13,002 nucleotides of DNA from Sphaerochaetaceae bacterium (lineage in GTDB: Bacteria > Spirochaetota > Spirochaetia > Sphaerochaetales > Sphaerochaetaceae). Of this stretch, positions 7,453 through 13,002 are shown one piece after another. Below the pieces are notes generated by a model. It made no database searches. It was given only the letters and a program-made list of their open reading frames with translations, and had not been told where the DNA came from. The position numbers and the translations under genes are program-made. Position 1 is the stretch's first letter, and each line of letters starts with the position of its first letter. The stretch is from the NCBI GenBank assembly GCA_023231265.1, contig JALNVT010000052.1, positions 1 through 13,002 of the forward strand, given 5' to 3'.

Positions 7453-7480
7453 TTACATTTGAATGGTTGTTCAAATGTAA
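7453..7480. promoter_or_regulatory. ArsR-type operator 1 in the cadA leader
   Basis: TTACATTTGAA (7453-7463) and TTCAAATGTAA (7470-7480) are perfect 11-bp arms with a 6-nt spacer. They lie just before the cadA ribosome site, about 70 nt downstream of the start of transcription. This is the longest of three TTGAA/TTCAA repeats. Confidence 0.65.
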
Positions 7481-7492
7481 TTTAAATAAAAT

Positions 7493-7514
7493 AGTTGAAT
7501 CATATAATTCAACT
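7493..7514. promoter_or_regulatory. ArsR-type operator 2 in the cadA leader
   Basis: AGTTGAAT (7493-7500) and ATTCAACT (7507-7514) are perfect arms around CATATA. The TTGAA and TTCAA cores are 8 nt apart here, against 6 nt in the other two sites, so binding may be weaker, or the repeat may act as an RNA hairpin. Confidence 0.5.
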
Positions 7515-7522
7515 TTTAAAAG

Positions 7523-7546
7523 ATATTTGAATACTTATTCAAATAT
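7523..7546. promoter_or_regulatory. ArsR-type operator 3 at the cadA transcription start
   Basis: ATATTTGAAT (7523-7532) and ATTCAAATAT (7537-7546) are perfect 10-bp arms with a 4-nt spacer. This closely resembles the 12-2-12 sites known for CadC, CzrA and SmtB. It begins 7 nt after the -10 box, so it covers the likely +1 and is the best candidate for the repressing site. Confidence 0.72.
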
Positions 7547-7552
7547 GAATTT

Positions 7553-7581
7553 ATTTTATTGTGGTTTCCGTTTTTTGTCAA
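7553..7581 (-). promoter_or_regulatory. Predicted promoter of cadA
   Basis: On the minus strand a consensus TTGACA (7581-7576), a 17-nt spacer and TAAAAT (7558-7553). The start near 7546 gives a leader of about 108 nt that contains all three inverted repeats. Confidence 0.75.
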
Positions 7582-7587
7582 CAAGCT

Positions 7588-7620
7588 AAAAAAGTAATAA
7601 TTACGATTTTTAATTAATAT
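7588..7620 (-). terminator. Possible weak terminator of the arsR gene
   Basis: An all-AT stem of six pairs (7598-7603 with 7611-7616) is followed on the minus strand by ACTTTTTT. It lies just after the arsR stop and before the cadA promoter. The stem is weak, so some readthrough into cadA is likely. Confidence 0.35.
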
Positions 7621-7637
7621 TGCAGATAGATTGAAAC

Positions 7638-7943
7638 CTATGAGATTTCAATGTTGCTATGAGCAGAATGCTCAAGTGCAAGGTTGATAACCCCAACTAC
7701 ATGCTCATCATCGAAAGAGTAATACATGTTCTTTCCATCACGTCTCGATTTGACAACTTTAGATTTTTTTAACATGGTGAGTTGATGTGATACAGCTGAA
7801 GGACTCATGTCCAGTGATTGACAGATCTCACTCACACATTTCTCTCCATCTCTTAAAGTATCAATAATTTTAAATCTTGTTGGATCACCTAAAACTTTAA
7901 AAAATAGGCAGCATTTCTCAAGTTCATCATTTTTTATTTTCAC
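7638..7943 (-). CDS. ArsR/SmtB-family metal-sensing repressor (CadC/CzrA-like)
   Basis: The 101-aa winged-helix repressor has a DNA-reading helix in MSPSAVSHQLTMLKKSK (46-62). The C-terminal helix DEHVVGVINLALEHSAH carries D79, H81, H92 and H95 with the same spacing as the alpha-5 zinc site of CzrA and SmtB (D, +2 H, +13 H, +16 H), so it should sense Zn(II) or Co(II) at the dimer interface. Cysteines at 11, 12, 36 and 41 might add a CadC-like thiolate site, but the classical CxC of the DNA helix is absent (CVSEIC). The start is GTG with GAGG 9 nt upstream. The gene lies directly upstream of the cadA promoter, whose operators it most likely binds. Metal binding releases the DNA in this family. 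Confidence 0.9.
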   Translation of the reverse strand: MKIKNDELEKCCLFFKVLGDPTRFKIIDTLRDGEKCVSEICQSLDMSPSAVSHQLTMLKKSKVVKSRRDGKNMYYSFDDEHVVGVINLALEHSAHSNIEIS

Positions 7944-7965
7944 AGATTATTACCTCGATGGTTAA

Positions 7966-7994
7966 AATATAATAACATATATGGTTATGTTCAA
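7966..7994 (-). promoter_or_regulatory. Predicted autoregulated promoter of the arsR gene
   Basis: On the minus strand TTGAAC (7994-7989) and TATATT (7971-7966) are separated by 17 nt, with the start about 30 nt before the GTG. AACATA (7974-7979) and TATGTT (7986-7991) form a 6-bp inverted repeat with a 6-nt spacer inside the promoter. This suggests self-repression through a diverged site. Confidence 0.5.
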
Positions 7995-8038
7995 GTAAAC
8001 GCGGGTTGTATTGAAGCTTATATCTTTTAAACCTCAAT

Positions 8039-8809
8039 CTATATGTATTTTATGTTTACTTTATTTTCATGGAGAGTGTTTTCCCAATTAGCTGGAAGTT
8101 GGTCTCCTGTGATTATTGTATCAATGCTGTTTAGGTTGGAGATCTTTGTTCTTGTTGCTTTATCAAACTTATTGCTTGGCATCACAAGATATACTTCGTT
8201 TGAATTCTCAATCATAGATTTTGAAAGTCGTGCCTCAAATTCATCCACTTGACTCAATCCAAAGTCCATTGATATTCCTGTTGGACTCAGAAATGCCTTA
8301 TCTCCATGCATTCTTGTCAGAGTATCATATGTGAAGGTGCCTTTGAATGAGAATGTAGGTACATTCAGGTTTCCACCAAGGCAGAACAAACTCAATAATT
8401 TACTTCCTGCAATCAAGTTTGAGACTGGCAGTGAGTTTGTTATGACGGTAGCCTGTATTTTTTTGGCAATAAGAGATTTTGCAATGAAAATGCTCATTGT
8501 GCTTGAATCAAGCATTATGACATCATCTTTTTTAACAAAAGAGGAGGCAACATCTGCCAGTTTCTTTGATTCCACAATAGCTTTATTATCACCCAAATCA
8601 TTGAGATAAGGATCACAATCAGACCTGTTTATTTTGTAGGCACCACCATGTATTCTTACTATCTTATCATCATGAGATGAGATGTAATCCAAATCATTCC
8701 TTATAGTTTCCATTGTGACTTTCATTTGGACTGAAAGGTCTTTAACTGAAACAGTTAAGTGGTTATCTAAAATCTGAGTGATTGTCTCTCTTCGTTCCTT
8801 AGCAAGCAT
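8039..8809 (-). CDS. DeoR-family transcriptional regulator
   Basis: The 256-aa protein starts with the DeoR signature: ERRETITQIL, a helix-turn-helix at about 21-42 (VKDLSVQMKVTMETIRNDL), then VRIHGGAY, the usual wing sequence. A sensor domain of the DeoRC type follows from about residue 80 to 240, with LDSSTMSIFIAKSL and LGGNLN as the probable sugar-phosphate site, in the region where this group binds phosphorylated sugars or nucleosides. The ATG follows AGGAA at 6 nt. No sugar kinase or transporter lies beside it in the window, so its target is unknown. The gene is followed on the same strand by the arsR promoter, with no convincing terminator between. Confidence 0.88.
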   Translation of the reverse strand: MLAKERRETITQILDNHLTVSVKDLSVQMKVTMETIRNDLDYISSHDDKIVRIHGGAYKINRSDCDPYLNDLGDNKAIVESKKLADVASSFVKKDDVIMLDSSTMSIFIAKSLIAKKIQATVITNSLPVSNLIAGSKLLSLFCLGGNLNVPTFSFKGTFTYDTLTRMHGDKAFLSPTGISMDFGLSQVDEFEARLSKSMIENSNEVYLVMPSNKFDKATRTKISNLNSIDTIITGDQLPANWENTLHENKVNIKYI

Positions 8810-8845
8810 CTGTAATTCCTTTTTTTATGAGTAAAAAACAAACTA

Positions 8846-8874
8846 AGAATAACATTATTAAAATAGCAAGTAAA
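8846..8874 (-). promoter_or_regulatory. Weak candidate promoter of the DeoR gene
   Basis: On the minus strand TTTACT (8874-8869) and TATTCT (8851-8846) are separated by 17 nt, about 40 nt before the ATG. In such AT-rich DNA a chance match is possible. Confidence 0.3.
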
Positions 8875-9510
8875 GGAAAAAAGCGAAGTTGCAATTTATA
8901 ATTCCCTGAAGGTTGTTTTCTTGTGTAATTATTCTTATTTTATTTTATGAAATTTTGTTAATATTCTTAAATGAATTGATAAAATAGTTTTTTTGAAATG
9001 CAAAAAAATATTCTGTTTAGACTAAAATATAAATAAACCGATTTATTATATGTACATTTAGCTAAATATAGCAATAAAAATTTCTAATAATAGATTTATT
9101 ATTTCAATATTTGTTTGCTCAGTAATAAATTGATGACAATATGTATTATTTCTCAGGTTGTAAAAGATTTAAAAAACTCATTCTACTTCCATGATGATAT
9201 TGTCATGATTTATAACAGATTCTTTTAAGCTGATAGATTGTGGAGTATATTTTTATTTATTTTTGCGCATGAGAGTTCATCTGAAGCTTCAATCTTTCAA
9301 ATATCAGTATGGAGCAAATTTTGTGTTTTCCTTAGTTTTGTGGTATGGTTTGATATACATTTTGATGATATTTAAACTGTAAGGTCTTGCATATAAATTC
9401 TGTTTCATCCTTTTGTACATAAATATCATTGATGATGTGTTTCAAACTCTGATATTTTGTTAAATAAATCATTTAATTGAATCATGCAGTTTGTTTTGAT
9501 GTAAAATTAT
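8875..9510. other. Long AT-rich gap between divergent genes
   Basis: About 640 nt hold no convincing gene. A perfect 12-bp palindrome, ATTTAGCTAAAT, lies at 9056-9067. On the minus strand 9472-9332 encodes a 46-codon frame starting MIYLTKYQSLKHIIND. The same frame runs on past its stop with 24 further sense codons (GKHKICSILIF onward), which could be a decayed gene or chance. No ribosome site precedes it and I do not recognise the peptide. Confidence 0.35.
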
Positions 9511-9526
9511 TATAATCAAGAGGAAG
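9511..9526 (+). promoter_or_regulatory. Candidate -10 box and orphan ribosome-site-like motif
   Basis: A perfect TATAAT (9511-9516) lies 47 nt before the acyltransferase ATG, but no good -35 box is spaced for it. AGAGGAAG (9519-9526) follows at once and looks like a strong ribosome site, yet no start codon lies at the right distance. The only nearby ATG (9547) is followed by TTA TAG. Confidence 0.35.
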
Positions 9527-9563
9527 TAGCATTTAATTTCGTTAATATGTTATAGTTAGAACA

Positions 9564-10832
9564 ATGAATAAAGAGACAACCATGTGGGGTAAATTAGACA
9601 ATACAGCTCACTTATTTCCAGTTATTTCTACGAGCAAGACATCCAACGTTTTTCGTCAGAGTGTCAGCTTGAATGATGATATAGATAAAGATATTTTGCA
9701 GAGTGCAGTGGAATCGACTATAAAGTGTTTTCCTGGCTTTGGTGTGCGATTGAAACGTGGTCTGTTCTGGTACTACCTAGAAGAGAACCCCAAAGATTTT
9801 CCTGAGGTAAGGGAAGAAGATGATTATCCATGTCGTCTGATTGACTACAAAGATACCAATGAATATCTGTTTAAAGTGTCTTACTACAAAAACAGAATAA
9901 ACATTGAACTTTTTCATGTCTTAGCTGATGGAATTGGATGCAAGATGTTCTTGAAGGCTCTGGTATATTACTATCTTAACTTGAAGCATAAAGATGTTCT
10001 GGAGATGCCATTTGATGATGAGCTGACTCTCGAAAGAGAGGATGGCTTTCAGCTTTGCTATGACAAGCATTCTGATAACAAATCAAACTATTCAAATCTG
10101 AGAGCTCTTACGCTGAAAGGACGCAAGATTCAAAACAACGGATTGAGTGTAATTGAAGGCTCAATGAGTGTTGAATCAATAAAATCACTGTCTAAAAAAT
10201 ATGAAGCCAGTATGAATGAGTTCCTTGTAGCTTGCTATGCATACGCAATCTATCAGACAAACTATGGAGAGAAGAAACCTATAATTATCACGGTTCCAGT
10301 GAATTTAAGACGTTTCTTCAATTCATCCACGACAAAGAATTTCTTTGCCATGGTATATGCTACATTCATTCCAACTGAAGGTGATTACAGCTTCAAAGAG
10401 GTAGTTGATATAATAAAAGAGAGTCTGAGATCACAAATAAATAAAGAGAACTTCAAAAAGACAATCAGCTACAACGTATCAAACGAGCAGGCAAACTACG
10501 TTAAATGGGTGCCTCTTTTGATAAAGAATTTAGGAATTAAATACACATATAGAAAGGCTGCTAAGGCAAGCACCACCACCATGAGTAATTTTGGAGCCAT
10601 AAGTTTCCATTCTCCTTATGATAAGTACATAAAGAAATACAGTGGAATACTTCCAATGTCTCTTGGACAGAGCATAAAATCTACAGTGGCATCATATGAT
10701 GATCTTCTGTGTATAACATTCAGCTCATCTTTTAGAGCTTCAAAAGTACAGAGGGAGTTCTTCAGGCTTCTATCCTCTATGGAAGTGAAAATAAGTGTTA
10801 CAAGTAATGGAGAGAATAATGTATCATTGTAA
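9564..10832 (+). CDS. CAT-fold acyltransferase (alcohol acetyltransferase-like)
   Basis: The 422-aa protein belongs to the chloramphenicol-acetyltransferase/condensation-domain fold. Its catalytic motif HVLADG (H118, D122, G123) is the classic HxxxDG, and the NLRRFFNSSTTKNFF stretch (about 247-261) resembles the second conserved block of alcohol acetyltransferase-like proteins. The N-terminal WGKLDNTAHLFP is also typical of the group. It should transfer an acyl group from a thioester donor to an alcohol or amine, but neither substrate is readable. It has no signal peptide or membrane helix. The ATG at 9564 has a poor ribosome site, while the ATG at 9582 (residue 7) has AAAGAG 6 nt upstream and may be the true start. 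It overlaps the next gene by 14 bp. Confidence 0.85.
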   Translation: MNKETTMWGKLDNTAHLFPVISTSKTSNVFRQSVSLNDDIDKDILQSAVESTIKCFPGFGVRLKRGLFWYYLEENPKDFPEVREEDDYPCRLIDYKDTNEYLFKVSYYKNRINIELFHVLADGIGCKMFLKALVYYYLNLKHKDVLEMPFDDELTLEREDGFQLCYDKHSDNKSNYSNLRALTLKGRKIQNNGLSVIEGSMSVESIKSLSKKYEASMNEFLVACYAYAIYQTNYGEKKPIIITVPVNLRRFFNSSTTKNFFAMVYATFIPTEGDYSFKEVVDIIKESLRSQINKENFKKTISYNVSNEQANYVKWVPLLIKNLGIKYTYRKAAKASTTTMSNFGAISFHSPYDKYIKKYSGILPMSLGQSIKSTVASYDDLLCITFSSSFRASKVQREFFRLLSSMEVKISVTSNGENNVSL

Positions 10833-11484
10833 AAACTGTGGAGTGGATGTAGATTCTGAGGTATGTCCTCTCTGTCACAGCGCCACAAAAAAAGAAAATG
10901 ACGAAGGTATTTTGACAGGGTATCCATCTGTCAAAGCTAAGGTAAGCAAGAGAGGAATAGCAAAAAAAATGTATCTCGTGTTGGCTCTTCTGATTTCATT
11001 CATACTGCTTGCAGTTGATCTGCATTTTTCAAGCAATCTGAGTTGGAGTGTTGTATGTCTTGCTACCATATTTTTGGGTTACATAATCATAATGCATATC
11101 TTCTTGAACTCTCTTCCATCAGTATTTGCAAAGATATCGAAATCAATGGGAGCACTGTTTCTCTATCTGCTATTTTTAGATTGGTTTTTGAAGGTCAATT
11201 CAGGTTGGAGCATACTCTATGCAATGCCTATTCTTCTTATAATTGAGACAGTCATAAACTTCTTCTTCACTGTCATAAACCACAAGAACTTCCAGAACTA
11301 CATGATAGCACAGCTTCTAACAACAATTCTTGGAATAGTTTCATTCTCGATAGGTTCAAATTTTTACCTGTCATTGATTGCGATAGTTCTTTCATTGCTT
11401 CTGTTCTTGAGCACATTGCTGTTTGGCGGATTGAAGGGAACATCTGAAATAAAGAGAAGATTTCATATAAACCCTGAAGAATAA
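10819..11484 (+). CDS. Zinc-ribbon protein with six membrane helices (DUF6320-like)
   Basis: The 221-aa protein opens with a rubredoxin-type zinc ribbon, MYHCKNCGVDVDSEVCPLC (C4, C7, C16, C19). A short linker and six hydrophobic helices follow (about 52-68, 76-96, 110-124, 130-152, 161-178, 183-203), and the tail is basic. From memory this matches a family often found beside alcohol acetyltransferase-like genes in Clostridia, and here it overlaps that gene. I chose ATG 10819 because it begins exactly at the zinc ribbon and has GGAGAG 4 nt upstream. A GTG at 10795 would add eight unrelated residues. Translational coupling is likely. No biochemical role is known to me. It could anchor or regulate the acyltransferase at the membrane. 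Confidence 0.8.
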   Translation: MYHCKNCGVDVDSEVCPLCHSATKKENDEGILTGYPSVKAKVSKRGIAKKMYLVLALLISFILLAVDLHFSSNLSWSVVCLATIFLGYIIIMHIFLNSLPSVFAKISKSMGALFLYLLFLDWFLKVNSGWSILYAMPILLIIETVINFFFTVINHKNFQNYMIAQLLTTILGIVSFSIGSNFYLSLIAIVLSLLLFLSTLLFGGLKGTSEIKRRFHINPEE

Positions 11485-11511
11485 ATGGAGCATCAATGAT
11501 GCTTATATAAA

Positions 11512-11579
11512 ACAGGACTCCATAACTTGAGAGGATAAATTCTCAATTCATGGAGTCCTGTAGCATACTTTCAATTTTT
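11512..11579. terminator. Bidirectional terminator with a two-part stem
   Basis: A perfect 12-bp outer stem (ACAGGACTCCAT, 11512-11523, with 11550-11561) encloses an inner 6-bp stem (TTGAGA, 11527-11532, with TCTCAA, 11541-11546). Downstream is CTTTCAATTTTT on the plus strand, and the minus strand runs into TTTTATAT. It separates two convergent genes. A small AGCATC/GATGCT hairpin (11489-11503) lies just before it. Confidence 0.75.
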
Positions 11580-11599
11580 AGATTTTCTGCAGGTATATG

Positions 11600-11995
11600 T
11601 TATCTGTAGAAGAGGAAAAGAGCGATAGCAGCTGCAACCAAAAAGATAGCACCTGTTACGAATAAAAAGGTAAATTTCTGTCCCTTGTCTCTTTCCTTAG
11701 ACATCACCCAATCATAATAACTCTTGAAGCTCTTATCGTACTTCTTGGGATGAAACAGTGCATTGAACATTCTACGAAAAGCATAGTTTGTAGAATCGAA
11801 CAGTCCACTGTTTGAAATCGCTCCAAGAGCTCCAAAAGAAATGAAGAACACGCCACTGAAGAAACAACCATCAGAAATTGCTCTGAACAAATATTTTGTA
11901 CTTGATGGCAATTGTGATTTTTCATAGTTTGCTATTATTATTGATAGCAGCAGAGCTACTGATATAGATACTATATATTTTGTATATTTCTTGAT
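11600..11995 (-). CDS. DUF3899-like small membrane protein, start codon ATC
   Basis: The C-terminal 103 residues contain GVFFISFGALGAISNSGLFDSTNYAFRRMF and SYYDWV, which resemble the DUF3899 family of unknown function. They have a membrane helix at each end. The open frame extends upstream through KKYTKYIVSISVALLLSIIIANYEKS, an obvious first helix with a positive start. The only codon in the right place is ATC at 11995-11993, with AAGGAAG (12011-12005, minus) 9 nt before it. An ATG would give a 131-aa protein of sensible size. Starting at TTG 11911 instead would remove the first helix and has no ribosome site. Either the start codon has mutated (G to C), or ATC is used inefficiently, or the base is a sequencing error. 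The gene begins 19 nt after the oppF stop and is probably cotranscribed. Confidence 0.65.
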   Translation of the reverse strand: MKKYTKYIVSISVALLLSIIIANYEKSQLPSSTKYLFRAISDGCFFSGVFFISFGALGAISNSGLFDSTNYAFRRMFNALFHPKKYDKSFKSYYDWVMSKERDKGQKFTFLFVTGAIFLVAAAIALFLFYR

Positions 11996-12014
11996 AAGCG
12001 TTTTCTTCCTTGTA

Positions 12015-12932
12015 TTATTCTTTTAACTGTTTTAAGTATTCATTGAATTCAGCTGTATTGCAACTTACATAGTGTTCCTTGCATACCTCACGCATTGTAG
12101 GCAGCTCTTTGGAATAATCATGGTCAATTCCAGGATTGTATGTAACTCTACTTCTGGTCTTTTCATATTCAGGATCAGGCAGTGGAACAGCTGAAAGCAA
12201 TGACTTTGTGTAAGGGTGAAGAGGGTGCTTGAACAGCTCCTCTGCAGTTGCTGTTTCAACAATCTTACCAAAATACATAACTGCAATTCTATCACTGAAG
12301 TATTTAACAACAGAAAGGTTGTGAGCTATGAACAAAATGGAAAGACCCATCTTCTTACGTAAATCATTGAGAAGGTTGATTACCTGTGCTTGAATTGAAA
12401 CATCAAGAGCAGAAATTGGCTCATCAGCCACAATCAACTCTGGTTCCATAACAATGGCACGTGCTATACCAATTCTCTGTCTCTGACCACCTGAGAATTC
12501 ATGAGGATATCTATCTGCATATTCAGGTACAAGTCCAACGGTTGTGAGCATATCACTTACAACTGTTGATATCTTATCTTCATCTGTGATTCCCTGTATT
12601 CTGAGGCCCTCTGCTATGATCTCTCTGACAGTCATACGTGGATCAAGACTTGAAACAGGATCTTGGAAGATCATCTGAATCTTTGTTATCAGATGCTCCC
12701 CAGTTTCCTTCTTGTAGTTCTTATCACACATTTTATTGTCGTAGCGAGCAGATTTGATCAGACCTTTCTGCTTCTCGATAAGAGCTTTGAGCTCTTTCTT
12801 TTCAGCAGCATCAGCTGTCTTCATCTTCTCTTTAGCTTCTGCAATGGTGTCTGTATAATTTCTGATTCCAGCAGCAATTCTTTTGCCTTTGAAATAGATG
12901 TTTCCGGCCCTGTGGATTATTTGTCGGGAAAG
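12015..12932 (-). CDS. oppF: Oligopeptide ABC transporter ATPase, 5'-truncated
   Basis: This is the 3' part of a cytoplasmic ATPase that powers oligopeptide or dipeptide import. Counting from the ATG at 12824, it has the Q-loop IFQDP (52-56), signature SGGQR (111-115), Walker B and catalytic glutamate IVADEP (131-136), D-loop SALD (138-141), switch histidine in IAHN (H168) and the family C-terminal region with HPYTKSLLSAVP. Upstream of 12824 the frame continues as IYFKGKRIAAG and a charged insert, typical of the region after Walker A. Homology fades at about 12905-12932 and a TAA follows at 12935-12933. Walker A is missing, so no working ATPase is encoded here. The DUF3899-like gene follows, and the rest of the opp operon would lie beyond the window. 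Confidence 0.8.
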   Translation of the reverse strand, partial: LSRQIIHRAGNIYFKGKRIAAGIRNYTDTIAEAKEKMKTADAAEKKELKALIEKQKGLIKSARYDNKMCDKNYKKETGEHLITKIQMIFQDPVSSLDPRMTVREIIAEGLRIQGITDEDKISTVVSDMLTTVGLVPEYADRYPHEFSGGQRQRIGIARAIVMEPELIVADEPISALDVSIQAQVINLLNDLRKKMGLSILFIAHNLSVVKYFSDRIAVMYFGKIVETATAEELFKHPLHPYTKSLLSAVPLPDPEYEKTRSRVTYNPGIDHDYSKELPTMREVCKEHYVSCNTAEFNEYLKQLKE

Positions 12933-13002
12933 TTAGATAGCATATATAAAAATTAAGTTTAAAATTTAGAGTAGAAAAAAGTGGCAGCCTCAATTATTAT
13001 AA
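12933..13002. other. Unexplained AT-rich DNA replacing the oppF 5' end
   Basis: None of the three minus-strand frames contains GxxGxGK, where a complete oppF would carry Walker A. No insertion-sequence end, gene start or promoter is clear. It may be the far side of a rearrangement or a poor-quality contig end. Confidence 0.4.

Noticed and set aside
7453..7546. The TTGAA/TTCAA repeats as a CRISPR array or transposon ends
   Set aside because: There are only three copies, each is itself an inverted repeat, the intervening lengths are unequal, no cas or transposase gene is near, and the sites sit on a metal-resistance promoter next to an ArsR gene.
8000..8038. Terminator between the DeoR gene and arsR
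   Set aside because: Only a 5-bp ATTGA/TCAAT pairing with no T tract is present, too weak to call.
9056..9067. ATTTAGCTAAAT palindrome as a regulator site
   Set aside because: It is perfect but short and all but two bases are A or T, it occurs once, and it is far from any predicted promoter.
10795..10818. GTG start for the zinc-ribbon protein
   Set aside because: The eight extra residues are unrelated to the family, whereas ATG 10819 starts exactly at the zinc ribbon and has a ribosome site.
12663..12956. Plus-strand open frame opposite the oppF insert
   Set aside because: It is antisense to clear OppF sequence and has no recognisable domain or ribosome site.

Overview
The window is AT-rich DNA that reads as a stretch of a low-GC Bacillota chromosome, most likely Clostridia and probably Lachnospiraceae-like. 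The support is the gene content (CysK, a CadA/ArsR pair, a zinc-ribbon membrane protein next to a CAT-fold acyltransferase), AGGAGG-type ribosome sites, clear TTGACA/TATAAT promoters, and an OppF with a long charged insert between its Walker A region and Q-loop, which I recall from Lachnospiraceae. TAA, TGA and TAG all end intact genes, so the genetic code looks standard. No tRNA, rRNA, CRISPR array, transposase or phage gene was seen.

Layout. 1-1350: cysteine synthase (plus) with a near-consensus promoter, a CymR/Rrf2-like operator and a terminator. 1383-2423: a bile acid:sodium symporter family transporter (minus). 2765-3660: a membrane-anchored GGDEF gene that is broken by two in-frame TAA codons and one frameshift, followed at 3710 by an unrecognised two-TM helical protein. 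4626-5010: a small PQ-loop/SemiSWEET-like membrane protein (minus) under a promoter that carries a 19-bp inverted repeat. 5011-5434: a non-coding stretch with several stem-loops. 5435-7994: a Zn/Cd-type P1B ATPase and its ArsR/SmtB repressor (both minus), with three TTGAA/TTCAA inverted repeats between them. 8039-8874: a DeoR-family regulator. 8875-9510: a long AT-rich gap. 9564-11484: an overlapping pair made of a CAT-fold acyltransferase and a zinc-ribbon/6-TM protein. 11600-12932: a DUF3899-like membrane protein and the 3' part of an oligopeptide ABC transporter ATPase (both minus).

How the genes work together. The metal block is a self-contained resistance unit: the ArsR protein keeps a complete alpha-5 zinc site, and the operators sit on and downstream of the cadA promoter. 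The acyltransferase and zinc-ribbon protein overlap by 14 bp and are probably translationally coupled. The other genes are mostly single transcription units separated by convincing terminators.

A repeated theme is damage. The GGDEF gene has three lesions, the DUF3899 gene has ATC where its ATG is expected behind a good ribosome site, and the OppF gene loses homology and its Walker A motif near 12905-12932, just before the window edge. This fits either local gene decay or sequence/assembly errors. I see no wholly new defence or mobile system. The least described parts are the acyltransferase/zinc-ribbon pair, the unassigned operator at 4974-4992 and the stem-loop cluster downstream of cadA.
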